A stretch of DNA of 64,000 nt from Pseudomonas sp. GM21 (GCF_000282215.1 NZ_AKJS01000069.1:1-64000); one strand, 5' to 3'. Shown: positions 16,307-24,938, counted from the stretch's first letter. Translations and numbers: made by a program. Notes: generated by a model not told the origin, from the sequence alone.

Positions 16307-17583
16307 CTCTAGCTATCTTCCTGGGTTCGCTGCTCGGTTCCATGGCTTTGGGTATATCAATTGCCTTTGCTTTACTGCTGGTCAGTGTGGCGTTGATGTT
16401 CCACCTGGATTTGTTCGATGCACAGATCATCGCGCAGAATTTGCTTAATGGTGCCGATAGTTTCCCTCTGATGGCCGTGCCTTTCTTTATGTTAGCCGGC
16501 GAAATCATGAATGCGGGTGGCCTGTCCAAGCGTATCGTCAATATTGCCATGGCGCTGGTCGGGCATAAGCGTGGCGGTCTTGGCTATGTAGCGATCATCG
16601 CCTCTTGCCTGCTTGCCTCGCTCTCCGGTTCAGCGGTAGCGGATGCTGCAGCGCTGGCGGCATTGATGGTGCCAATGATGGTACTGGCAGGGCATAACCG
16701 AGGTCGCTCGGCCGGATTGATTGCCGCCGGTGGCATCATTGCTCCTATCATCCCTCCGAGCATCGGTTTTATTGTCTTCGGCGTCGCGTCCGGGGTCTCG
16801 ATCTCCAAGTTGTTTCTCGCAGGTATTGTGCCGGGCCTTATGCTTGGTGTGGCACTGGCTATCGCCTGGTGGTTTATCTCGCGTAGCGAGAATGTCGAGA
16901 CACCACCCAAGCGTTCGCGTGCCGAAGTGCTGCGTACATTAATCGACGGCAGTTGGGCACTGGGCCTGCCACTGATCATTGTATTTGGGCTCAAATTCGG
17001 CATCTTCACGCCGACAGAAGCGGCGGTGGTGGCAGCGGTCTATTCGCTCTTCGTGGCGCTGGTGATCTACCGGGAAATAAAAGTCAGCCAGTTGTATGAG
17101 CTTATTCTGTCATCGGCCAAGACCACCTCTGTGGTGATGCTGTTGGTGGCTGCCGCTATGGTTTCATCCTGGCTGGTGACTATTGCCGATCTGCCCGGCC
17201 AGTTGGCGGCGATCCTTGAACCGTTCATGAGTAATCAGACCCTACTGTTGGTCGTGATTATGTTGCTGGTCATTCTGGTCGGCACAGTCATGGACATGAC
17301 GCCGACCATCCTCATCCTGACGCCAGTGCTGATGCCCGCGGTTACCCAGGCAGGTATCGACCCGGTCTATTTCGGTGTTCTGTTTTTGATTAATAACGCG
17401 ATTGGCCTGATCACCCCTCCTGTAGGCACGGTGCTCAACGTGGTATGCGGAGTATCCAAAATAGGGATGGATGAAATCATACGGGGTGTCTGGCCCTTCC
17501 TGCTTGCGCAACTTACGGTGCTGTTCCTGCTGGTGCTGTTTCCGCAACTGGTCCTGGGGCCGCTGAAATTTTTCACAGGGTAA
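16303..17583 (+). CDS. TRAP transporter large permease (DctM-type)
   Basis: A 426-aa inner-membrane protein with about 12 hydrophobic segments that forms the sodium-coupled transport channel. Family landmarks include NGADSFPLMAVPFFMLAGEIMN near residue 50, SGSAVADAAALAALMVPMM, GGIIAPIIPPSIGFIVFGVASG and GTVMDMTPTILILTPVLMP. It is translationally coupled to the small subunit. No catabolic enzyme lies next to the operon, so the substrate (C4-dicarboxylate, keto acid or sugar acid) is open. Confidence 0.93.
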   Translation: MTLAIFLGSLLGSMALGISIAFALLLVSVALMFHLDLFDAQIIAQNLLNGADSFPLMAVPFFMLAGEIMNAGGLSKRIVNIAMALVGHKRGGLGYVAIIASCLLASLSGSAVADAAALAALMVPMMVLAGHNRGRSAGLIAAGGIIAPIIPPSIGFIVFGVASGVSISKLFLAGIVPGLMLGVALAIAWWFISRSENVETPPKRSRAEVLRTLIDGSWALGLPLIIVFGLKFGIFTPTEAAVVAAVYSLFVALVIYREIKVSQLYELILSSAKTTSVVMLLVAAAMVSSWLVTIADLPGQLAAILEPFMSNQTLLLVVIMLLVILVGTVMDMTPTILILTPVLMPAVTQAGIDPVYFGVLFLINNAIGLITPPVGTVLNVVCGVSKIGMDEIIRGVWPFLLAQLTVLFLLVLFPQLVLGPLKFFTG

Positions 17584-17613
17584 TACCGGTGGAAGCTGTG
17601 TAACGCCACATCT

Positions 17614-17621
17614 AATAATAA
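17614..17621 (+). promoter_or_regulatory. Candidate Hfq/Crc site before the TRAP binding protein
   Basis: AATAATAA is an exact AANAANAA match, five bases upstream of the CGGAG ribosome-binding site of the gene at 17637. Confidence 0.4.
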
Positions 17622-17636
17622 TGAACGGAGAATAAG

Positions 17637-18656
17637 ATGAATAAATTGATGAAGACCCTGCTTGCCAGCGCCTGTGCTACTGGACTGCTTTTGGCCAGTG
17701 TTGCCAGTCACGCTGATGAAGTTCGTGAACGCACGCTGCGTTTCGCTTTCCAGAATGTCAAAGAACACCCGCAAGGTCAGGGCGCACAGAAGTTTGCCGA
17801 TCTGCTCAGCGAGAAGAGCGCAGGAAAACTCAAAGTACGGCTGTTCCCGGGCGGTACCCTGGGGGGAGACGTGCAGACTGTTTCCGCCTTGCAAGGCGGC
17901 ACGCTGGATATGACCGTGCTCAACTCCGGTATTCTGGCCTCCCAGGCCGCTGATTTTGCGATGCTTGATTTCCCCTTTCTTTTTAACAATGTAAATGAAG
18001 CACACGCGGTGATCGACGGGCCGGTCGGGGAAAAGCTGGCCGCACAGTTGGATAGTAAAGGCCTGGTTGGCTTAGGCTATTGGGATCTGGGTTTTCGCCA
18101 GTTGACCAACAACAAACATGCGGTGACCAAGATGGAGGACATGCAGGGTCTGAAGATCCGCGTGATCCAGTCGCCAATCTACCTGGAAACCTTCTCTGCC
18201 CTGGGTGCAAACCCGGTGCCGATGGCATTCCCCGAGGTCTATACCGGTCTTGAGCAAAACACCATCGACGGTCAGGAAAACCCCTTCACCGTGATTGAGA
18301 GCAATAAGTTTTTCGAAGTACAAAAGTATGTATCGGTGACTGGCCATATCTTCAACCCGCAGTCGCTGATTATTAGTCAGAAGACCTGGAATGCTTTGAA
18401 CAACGACGAGAAGGCGCTGATTCGCGAAGCCGCTGCCGAAGCGCAGAAGTTCCAGCGCGAAGTAACGGCTGCCAGCATGGACAAGGCGCGCGCTGCGATC
18501 GAAGGCAAAGTTGCGGTCAATGACATTTCTCCTGAGGAGAAAGATCGTTTCCGCGCACGCGTACAGCCGGTTATCGACAAGTTCTCCAAGAGCTTGAACC
18601 CTGACCTGGTGGCAATGATGTACAAAGAAATTGCCAAGGTGCGCTCGGCTCAATGA
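17637..18656 (+). CDS. TRAP transporter periplasmic substrate-binding protein (DctP-type)
   Basis: A 339-aa periplasmic protein with a signal peptide (TLLASACATGLLLASVASHADE, cut near residue 27). The mature part shows the DctP pattern: LRFAFQNVKEHPQGQGAQKFAD, PGGTLGGDVQTVSALQGGTLDM, the ligand-carboxylate arginine in MQGLKIRVIQSPIYLETF, and VYTGLEQNTIDGQENP. It hands its ligand to the DctQM-type permease encoded just upstream. It has its own CGGAG ribosome-binding site, 53 bases after the dctM-type stop, fitting the higher expression needed for the binding protein. Confidence 0.93.
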   Translation: MNKLMKTLLASACATGLLLASVASHADEVRERTLRFAFQNVKEHPQGQGAQKFADLLSEKSAGKLKVRLFPGGTLGGDVQTVSALQGGTLDMTVLNSGILASQAADFAMLDFPFLFNNVNEAHAVIDGPVGEKLAAQLDSKGLVGLGYWDLGFRQLTNNKHAVTKMEDMQGLKIRVIQSPIYLETFSALGANPVPMAFPEVYTGLEQNTIDGQENPFTVIESNKFFEVQKYVSVTGHIFNPQSLIISQKTWNALNNDEKALIREAAAEAQKFQREVTAASMDKARAAIEGKVAVNDISPEEKDRFRARVQPVIDKFSKSLNPDLVAMMYKEIAKVRSAQ

Positions 18657-18669
18657 TCTGAAGTGTCAT

Positions 18670-18740
18670 GCATGCCCCACAAGGGTGTGCTGGCATGCCT
18701 GCTGATGTGACGCCTGCTCAGAGACCCGCTCCCGAGCAGG
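18670..18740. other. Two hairpins downstream of the TRAP operon
   Basis: GCATGCC (18670-18676) pairs with GGCATGC (18692-18698), with an inner CACA/TGTG pair. CCTGCTC (18713-18719) pairs with GAGCAGG (18734-18740). Neither has a T tract. They probably mark the 3' end of the operon. The rest of the gap to 18948 shows nothing recognisable. Confidence 0.45.
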
Positions 18741-18961
18741 TGTCAAATCAGCGAATTTGTCGCAACACCGCCCGTACCCACCAGAAAATTCCTGTGTTTT
18801 GTTGGTGCTTAAACAACAAAATTCCCGCCTGTTTAAACGAAGCCTCCTGTTACCACCCAAAGGCTACAACGCCTTGCGTCATTGCCTACGGGTAAGACAG
18901 AATCCGCCGGCTTGTACGACTGTTGGGGCGGTTATATCGTTTTCCGGTCACTGAAAAACAG

Positions 18962-19176
18962 TGATCGGGTTTGGTAGCCCGTCTGCAAATTGTCGTATGG
19001 CTACACCTTATGCAGTCTCTTTTTTGCGGCTCGGCTTTATATGGTGGTCATGCGTGGGGCTCCTTTGTGAGCGCCGGGTTTCCTATTGCAGCCGGTCTAC
19101 CAACCCGCGTATGGCCGCCACCCTCGTTTGGTAGCAAGGGTGACGGCTCCTTCAAATCTGCAGTAGGAGTTTCACT
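18962..19176 (+). ncRNA. Structured leader of the DUF6124 gene (candidate cis-regulatory RNA)
   Basis: About 215 bases upstream of the small gene hold a series of stems: CGGG/CCCG around 18966-18981, CGGGTT/AACCCG around 19077-19109, and a strong 10-bp stem with one mismatch at 19114-19147 (GCCG-C-CACCCT pairing with AGGGTG-A-CGGC). A CACTG/CAGTG hairpin lies just before at about 18949-18963. TAGGAG at 19164-19169 is the ribosome-binding site. From memory, similar sequence precedes many DUF6124/DUF3077 genes in pseudomonads, which would make this a multicopy leader; I could not check this. Confidence 0.4.
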
Positions 19177-19539
19177 ATGTTCAAACCAACACCCAACCCA
19201 CCGGGGTCCGATCCGGCATCGCCCTACGAATCCCTCGATTCCAAAAAATTCCACGAAGCGGCCGAACGCGCCCTCGACCACTATCTCAATCCGGCGGCCC
19301 ACATCATGGCCAGCACGAACGAACCCGAACCCATGTTCCTCGCCAACCCCAAGTACGACACCGAATCCCTGCTGGCCAATGCCAGCGAATCACTGGGCTC
19401 GGCCACCACCATGCTCAGCAATTTCGCGGCGCTATTGGAGAACTCACACCGCAAGACGTTGTTGGGAATTACGCAAGTGGTGATGTTGGGGGAATTGGCG
19501 GTGAATCAGGCGCTGGATAAGGTTGAGTTGAAGGAGTAA
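19177..19539 (+). CDS. DUF6124-family protein
   Basis: A 120-aa small soluble protein of a pseudomonad-restricted family with unknown function. Visible features are a proline-rich N-terminus (MFKPTPNPPG), the family region FHEAAERALDHYL at about 28-40, a low-complexity middle, and a helical C-terminal half (NASESLGSATTMLSNFAALLENSHRK ... VMLGELAVNQALDKVEL). It has no signal peptide or catalytic motif. ATG 19177 follows TAGGAG. The gene sits between a structured leader and a hairpin repeat, so the whole 18962-19584 block may be a duplicated unit. Confidence 0.85.
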   Translation: MFKPTPNPPGSDPASPYESLDSKKFHEAAERALDHYLNPAAHIMASTNEPEPMFLANPKYDTESLLANASESLGSATTMLSNFAALLENSHRKTLLGITQVVMLGELAVNQALDKVELKE

Positions 19540-19546
19540 GTACACA

Positions 19547-19584
19547 CCCTCTGTGGCGGTCGGATAGTCCGTCGTCACAGAGGG
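19547..19584. repeat. Inverted repeat with 18-bp repeat, copy 2
   Basis: The 9-bp arms CCCTCTGTG and CACAGAGGG enclose a 20-base core with an inner CGGA/TCCG hairpin. The core plus half of the right arm (19561-19578) is identical to 44-61. It starts 8 bases after the DUF6124 stop and may serve as terminator or mRNA 3' structure. The GGGGGGG run after it is not a T tract. Confidence 0.65.
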
Positions 19585-19877
19585 GGGGTAGTCAGTTGGC
19601 ATCTGTATGCAAGACGTATCAGCTTTCGGTAAAAACGCCCCATGGCTGTCTGTCGTCAGAGGTGTCAATCAACCATAGAAACTGCTAAAGAAAGGAAAAA
19701 GCAGCGCGGCTACTTTAATGAATGATGCTGACTGAGTGTGCTTCTGAAGGAAAGCAAATGGACCCAATGGATAAGTTGTCACCAAAAGAAAAAGCGCTGT
19801 CGTTAAATGAAAGGCTGACCCGTTCCTCGTCTGTAAACTCCTCCTCACATCGCATCCAGGCTGTCTCAAGAACATTC

Positions 19878-20885
19878 ATGAAATCCATTCAACTGCAACA
19901 ACCCGCCTGCCTTGATAACCTGCACCTTTTTGACATGGTCGCCCCCGGCGCACCGAAAGCTGGCGAGATCCAGGTGCGCATTCACGCCAGCTCGCTCAAC
20001 TACCATGACCTCGGCGTGGTTACCGGTCACGTCCGAGCGGAGAACGGGCGCATCCCCATGTCCGATGGCGCAGGTGTCGTCACCGCCGTGGGTGAAGGCG
20101 TAACCGAGTTCGCCGTGGGCGATCACGTGGTGTCCTGCTTCTTCCCCCTCTGGCAGTCGGGTCGCGTGATACCAACCTCCTTCCAGACAGTGCCGGGCGA
20201 TGGCGTGGACGGCTTTGCCCGCGAAGTTGTCAACATGGCCACCGATGCCTTCACCCTGGCTCCCAAGGGTTATACCCATGAAGAAGCCGCCACGCTGACC
20301 ACCGCCGGCCTGACGGCTTGGCGCGCACTGGTGGTGGACGGACGCATCCAAGCCGGCAACACGGTGTTGATACTAGGCACTGGCGGTGTCTCCATATTCG
20401 CCTTGCAGATGGCCAAGTCCATGGGGGCGCGGGTGATTGCCACGACCTCGTCGGCGGCCAAGATGGAGCGTCTGCTGGCGCTGGGGGCCGACCACGTCAT
20501 CAACTACAAAGACCAACCTGAATGGGGCGATGCCGTGTTGAGCGCGACCGAGGGACGGGGTGCTGATGTTGTGGTCGAAGTGGGTGGCCCGGGCACATTG
20601 CCCCAGTCCATACGTGCCTGCGCGCCCGGCGGTCATATCGCGCTTATCGGCGTGCTCACCGGTATTTCCGGCAGCGTTCCAACCCTGGAGTTGATGCGTA
20701 AGCAGCAAACCCTGCGAGGCCTAATCGTCGGCAGCCGCGAGCAGCAGCAGGACATGGTGCATGCGTTGGAAAACTTCAGCTGGCGTCCCGTCGTCGACAG
20801 CTGCTATCCGTTGGAACAGATTGCCGAGGCCTTTGCCCATCAGATCACCGGCAGCCACTTCGGCAAAATCTGCCTGTACTTTTGA
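19878..20885 (+). CDS. Zinc-type alcohol dehydrogenase family protein (MDR)
   Basis: A 335-aa medium-chain dehydrogenase/reductase, NAD(P)-dependent. GroES-like N-terminal domain: GEIQVRIHASSLNYHDLGVV; GVVTAVGEGVTEFAVGDHVV follows. Rossmann domain: ILGTGGVSIFALQMAKSMGARVIATTSS. The structural-zinc cysteine cluster is absent, so it belongs with the zinc-independent or single-zinc quinone-reductase-like members. The family start is the ATG at 19878, but that has a weak ribosome-binding site. An in-frame ATG at 19758 with AAGGAAA upstream would add 40 residues of unrelated sequence. Substrate unknown. Confidence 0.82.
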   Translation: MKSIQLQQPACLDNLHLFDMVAPGAPKAGEIQVRIHASSLNYHDLGVVTGHVRAENGRIPMSDGAGVVTAVGEGVTEFAVGDHVVSCFFPLWQSGRVIPTSFQTVPGDGVDGFAREVVNMATDAFTLAPKGYTHEEAATLTTAGLTAWRALVVDGRIQAGNTVLILGTGGVSIFALQMAKSMGARVIATTSSAAKMERLLALGADHVINYKDQPEWGDAVLSATEGRGADVVVEVGGPGTLPQSIRACAPGGHIALIGVLTGISGSVPTLELMRKQQTLRGLIVGSREQQQDMVHALENFSWRPVVDSCYPLEQIAEAFAHQITGSHFGKICLYF

Positions 20886-21275
20886 ACTGAAAACTCCCGG
20901 ATGAGGAAAGAGCAGGCGAGAACGAACAGTCCGCTTCTGGACGTTTTCTGCCCTTCCTGACAGGCAGTAATTGGCCGATTCGTGCCTGTAGCAAAAGGCT
21001 GTTGCCGGCCAGAAGCGGTTGCCCCCATAGGCGCGCATATCTGCTGTTTCACCTGCTTGCATGCCTTGACCGCTACTGCTCTTACCAAGCGCTTGGAGTC
21101 CGAGCGCTTCAAAATTTCACCCGATAAGGTGAAGGTCGCTTTCGTGCTGAACTCGGGAAACCGTAACAGCCGTTTTTCTTATCCCCGCACGTGATTGCTG
21201 GCACCGTCCAGTGATGCCACAATGCCATGCATCATAAGCACGCCAAGCATTAACCGCGACTCACTGACGATCAAC
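20886..21275. other. 390-bp region without recognised gene
   Basis: There is no convincing coding frame, repeat or terminator between the dehydrogenase and the GGDEF gene. Part of it (from 21195) may belong to the GGDEF gene if an upstream start is used. Confidence 0.4.
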
Positions 21276-22931
21276 ATGCCCAGTCTCTGTTGCTGCTCTA
21301 TCACGCCACGCGAGCCGGAGCGACTTCTGTCGACTCAGCTGCGTCGGCTGCTGTTTTTCGTGCTGCTCTCAGCCCAGGCAGCATGGGCGAACCCAGTCAG
21401 CCAACAGGATGACGTCCTGCAGGTGATTGACGTACAGCTTCGTTGGAAACATCAGTTCCAGTTCGCTGGCTACTACGCCGCCGTCGCCCAAGGCTATTAC
21501 CGCGAAGAAGGTCTGGAGGTGCGCCTACACGAAGGTGGCCCCGGCATCACACCCGTCGAAGAAGTACTCTCCGGGCGCGCCCATTACGGCGAAGCCAACA
21601 GCGAATTGCTCTACGCACGTTTGCACGGCAAGCCCTTGGTGGCGTTGGCGGTGATTTTCCAGCATTCCCCCTCAGTGCTCCTGGCGCGGGCCGACAAAGG
21701 TGTTCACACCGTGCACGACCTGATCAGCAAGCCGGTGATGCTGATGGATGCACAGACCGACGCCGATTTTCTGGCCATGTTCCGCCACGAGGGCATAGAC
21801 CTCGAGAAACTGAAATTGCTGCCCAGCAGTTATAACGTTGAGGACCTGGCCAACGACAAAGTGACGGCCTTCAACTCCTACCTGACCAACGAGCCCTTCT
21901 ACCTGCAACAGCGCGGTATCGACTACAACGTGATCTCGCCCGTCACCTACGGGATCGACTTCTACAGCGACATCCTGTTCACCAGCCAGGCCGAGATCGA
22001 CGAACATCCACAACGGGCCGAAGCCTTCCGCCGCGCCAGCCTGCGTGGCTGGCGCTACGCGATGGACAACCCCGAGCCAATCATTGACCTGCTGCTCAAT
22101 CAGTATTCGGTGGAGAAAACCCGCGCACACTTGCAGTTCGAAGCCCAAGCCATGCGTGCGCTGGTGCTGCCCGACCTGATCGAGATCGGCCACATGAACC
22201 CCGGACGCTGGCAACGTATGGCTGAAGCCTTCCTCGAACTGGGCATGGTCACCAGCATCGACGGTCTGAAAGACTTCATCTACGATCCCAACCCCCCACA
22301 GCTTGTCGAGCGGCTGCGCAAGATTATTGTCATGATCAGCATTGGCTGCGCTCTGGCGCTGATTTTCACCCTGGCCCTATTGAAAGCCCAGCGCCGCCTG
22401 CGCAACGAGATCAAGTTACGCAAACTGGCCGAAGAGGAAGTGCGCAAGCTAGCCTTCAATGACAGCCTGACTGGCTTACCCAATCGCAACAGTTTTATTC
22501 CCTTCGCCAATCAGAAGCTGCTCAGCGCCAAGCGCCGTGGGGAACACCTGGCGCTATGCTATATCGACCTGAACCACTTTAAGCAGATCAATGACTGTTT
22601 CGGCCACCAGGCTGGCGATGCCATCCTGATCCACGCGGCTTGGGCCATAAAATCCAATATTAGAGAGTCCGATTTAGCCGCGCGCATGGGCGGAGACGAA
22701 TTCGTCGTGTTGCTCGACGGCGCGCATCACAGACGCGATATCCAGCGCCTCACCCAGGAAATCTGCAAGGTCATCGCCCAGGCCATTCCCTGGAAAAACA
22801 GCCAGATCAAGGTCAGCGCCAGCCTTGGCGTGGCGCTGTACCCGGAAGATGGTGAACTTCTCGACGAGCTGATTTTCAAGGCCGATACCGCCATGTTCCG
22901 AAGTAAAGCCAGTATCACTGCGCAGGGCTGA
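21276..22931 (+). CDS. Diguanylate cyclase with periplasmic NMT1/THI5-like sensor
   Basis: About 551 aa. A signal-anchor (LLFFVLLSAQAAWA) leads into an NMT1/THI5-like periplasmic binding domain of about 280 residues (IDVQLRWKHQFQFAGYYAAVAQGYYREEGLEV, then GGPGITPVEEVLSGRAHYG). A membrane segment follows (IIVMISIGCALALIFTLALLK), then a cytosolic GGDEF domain. The active-site MGGDEF is intact, preceded five residues earlier by RESD, the RxxD product-inhibition site. It should make cyclic di-GMP in response to a small ligand such as a pyrimidine or aromatic compound. The start is uncertain; no ATG here has a good ribosome-binding site (21195 TTG and 21222 ATG are alternatives). Confidence 0.83.
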   Translation: MPSLCCCSITPREPERLLSTQLRRLLFFVLLSAQAAWANPVSQQDDVLQVIDVQLRWKHQFQFAGYYAAVAQGYYREEGLEVRLHEGGPGITPVEEVLSGRAHYGEANSELLYARLHGKPLVALAVIFQHSPSVLLARADKGVHTVHDLISKPVMLMDAQTDADFLAMFRHEGIDLEKLKLLPSSYNVEDLANDKVTAFNSYLTNEPFYLQQRGIDYNVISPVTYGIDFYSDILFTSQAEIDEHPQRAEAFRRASLRGWRYAMDNPEPIIDLLLNQYSVEKTRAHLQFEAQAMRALVLPDLIEIGHMNPGRWQRMAEAFLELGMVTSIDGLKDFIYDPNPPQLVERLRKIIVMISIGCALALIFTLALLKAQRRLRNEIKLRKLAEEEVRKLAFNDSLTGLPNRNSFIPFANQKLLSAKRRGEHLALCYIDLNHFKQINDCFGHQAGDAILIHAAWAIKSNIRESDLAARMGGDEFVVLLDGAHHRRDIQRLTQEICKVIAQAIPWKNSQIKVSASLGVALYPEDGELLDELIFKADTAMFRSKASITAQG

Positions 22932-23073
22932 GAACCTGTTTACGAACTGCACGTCCCGCGCGTTGCAATCAGCGTAATCATCGGTCATGGGGTCAGGGAA
23001 TTATTGAATGGGAAGATCTCAAACACATTTTCAGTTGCCTGATAGTCTTCAGGAATCCCCAGAAGAGACGCTT

Positions 23074-23838
23074 ATGACGATAAAAGGCTACTGCTCTGCT
23101 GCGGTTTGCGTGTGCGTTCTTTTTTGCGTGACGCTGTGCGTTAGCGCCGAGAATCTGGTGATCTATGGCGACAATAGCTACCCGCCGATTATTTACCTGG
23201 ATAACGATCAGACCGCTGGAATCCTGCCGGCGATCTTCGCCAGACTGGAAAAAGATACCGGCGATACCTATGAGCTGCGCTTATTGCCATGGAAGCGAGC
23301 GTTGAAGAATGCTCAAAATAGCGACGGTGGTATCACCAATATTTCGCGTAACGAGGCTCGCGAAAAGTTCTACGATTTCTCACTACCGATTTACGACGAC
23401 GACATCAGTTTGGTGGTTTTGAAAGGCCATGAGTTTGACTTCAATACGCTCAAAGACTTGCAGGGCAAGAAGCTCGGCGGTCTGTCTGGTGCCAGCTACG
23501 GTGAAGTCGTTGATCAGGCCATCAGTAACGGCGAGCTGCACGTGGAACGTGAAAACGGTGGGCAATCGAGACTGCTGAAGTTACTGGCCGGCCGCATAGA
23601 TGTGGCGATTATTGGCAATGGCATTGCCGGGCTTGAAGTCATACTGGCCTCGGACCCTGGGCTTGAGGCCAATCGAAACCAATTTGTGATGCTACCCAAA
23701 CCCCTGGTTCGCGACCCTCTACATTTGGCCTTTAGCAAAGCCATGAATGTGCAGCCGGCACTGGAGCGCTTCAATAAGGCGCTAGTGGCGCTAAAGCGCA
23801 CAGATGAATATCAGCAATTGATTGGTATAAAGCCTTAG
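23074..23838 (+). CDS. Periplasmic substrate-binding protein, family 3
   Basis: A 254-aa periplasmic protein with a signal peptide ending near AENLVIYGD. The mature part follows the SBP_bac_3 pattern: NSYPPIIYLDNDQTAGILPAIFARLEKDTG, LLPWKRALKNAQNSDGGI, and FYDFSLPIYDDDISLVV. No permease or ATPase gene adjoins, so it may be an orphan binding protein or a sensor accessory. It follows the NMT1-GGDEF gene by 142 bases on the same strand; an interaction is possible but unproven. ATG 23074 has AGAAGAG upstream. Confidence 0.82.
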   Translation: MTIKGYCSAAVCVCVLFCVTLCVSAENLVIYGDNSYPPIIYLDNDQTAGILPAIFARLEKDTGDTYELRLLPWKRALKNAQNSDGGITNISRNEAREKFYDFSLPIYDDDISLVVLKGHEFDFNTLKDLQGKKLGGLSGASYGEVVDQAISNGELHVERENGGQSRLLKLLAGRIDVAIIGNGIAGLEVILASDPGLEANRNQFVMLPKPLVRDPLHLAFSKAMNVQPALERFNKALVALKRTDEYQQLIGIKP

Positions 23839-23909
23839 GAACCCTCACAAAAAGGGGCAAAAACCTGGTGCAACGCTCGTCCGCGAAGAGCCCTCCTATC
23901 GAGGCATTC

Positions 23910-24869
23910 TCACACCACGGCTTTGGCCTCAGCCTTGATAGCTGATTTGCGGTACGTCAGCAAAACGATGCCGGTGACCACAATCACCCCGCCCAGAACC
24001 TGCCCCGCACTGAGCATTTGATCCAGCACAATCCAGCCCATCAGCAACGTCGCCAAAGGCTCGATGTTCATTACCGGCGCATTGCGTGGCATGTCCAGCC
24101 GAGGCACCGAAATGAACAGCACGATAAAACCGGTGCCGTACAGCACCACCAAGGTGGCGAGGGCCAGCCATCCTGTCGAGGTCGCAGGCAGGTTTAGTCC
24201 GCCTGGCAGGGCGCCAGTCATTCCCGCGAGATTGACGCTGCTGAAGACGATAAAAATGGTCAACAGACTGCGCACCGAACCACGTACCTGAGACAACTTG
24301 TGGTCGGTGATCCACAGCGCGCAGGCGAACACGCTGGCGGCGCAGAATGCGAGCGCGACGCCCAGCAGCCATTCCGGGCCGACGTTGGTCGTGGTCGAAA
24401 GACGCCCGGGGACGTCCAGCACAAACACCAGTCCCACCAAAATCAAACCCATCAACGAAGCTGTGCGAGCGGTCGGTCTCGGGCCTCCCAGCGCCCAGGT
24501 GAGCAACGCCAGCAGGATGGGAAACACGTTGGCCACCAGCAGCGCCAGCGCCACCGGGACCCGTGCGACGGCGGAGTACAGACACAGGCTCTGCGCGGTA
24601 ATCAGAAGGCCCAACAGCAATTGCCAGCGCCAGGCACCCGCCGGAAGACGCAGACTTTGTCTTTGCCACAGCACCAGGATGGCGAGCACCAGCAAGGTCC
24701 CACCAGAACGCATCAAAATAGCCAGCAACACCCCCGCGCCATCATCAAAAGCGACCCGCGCCGCCACATGGTTACCGGCGAACGCACAGCCCATGCACAT
24801 AAGAATGATCACGGCGAGATGGCGGGGGAAGGGCGGCGGTACGGTTTGCGCTAAGGTAGGGCGGGGCAT
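23910..24869 (-). CDS. DMT-family transporter (EamA)
   Basis: A 319-aa inner-membrane protein with ten hydrophobic segments in two EamA repeats, of the drug/metabolite exporter superfamily. Typical landmarks: GCAFAGNHVAARVAF in segment 1, LALLVANVFPILLALLTW at the end of repeat 1, and NIEPLATLLMGWIVLDQMLSAGQVLGGVIVVTGIVLL at the end of repeat 2. ATG 24869 is preferred to 24896. The palindrome at 24926-24938 upstream is shared with the gudP promoter region. The exported compound is unknown. Confidence 0.85.
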   Translation of the reverse strand: MPRPTLAQTVPPPFPRHLAVIILMCMGCAFAGNHVAARVAFDDGAGVLLAILMRSGGTLLVLAILVLWQRQSLRLPAGAWRWQLLLGLLITAQSLCLYSAVARVPVALALLVANVFPILLALLTWALGGPRPTARTASLMGLILVGLVFVLDVPGRLSTTTNVGPEWLLGVALAFCAASVFACALWITDHKLSQVRGSVRSLLTIFIVFSSVNLAGMTGALPGGLNLPATSTGWLALATLVVLYGTGFIVLFISVPRLDMPRNAPVMNIEPLATLLMGWIVLDQMLSAGQVLGGVIVVTGIVLLTYRKSAIKAEAKAVV

Positions 24870-24925
24870 GGCAGATCTCGAAGGGTGACAGGCCAACTCG
24901 GGGATGGCGTGGGTGTTTTTATTAT

Positions 24926-24938
24926 GTTGTCGTACAAC
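24926..24938. promoter_or_regulatory. 13-bp palindrome, copy 2
   Basis: GTTGTCGTACAAC, identical to 2944-2956, lies 56 bases upstream of the DMT transporter start. It is a possible operator for an unlinked GntR/FadR-type regulator. Confidence 0.5.
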
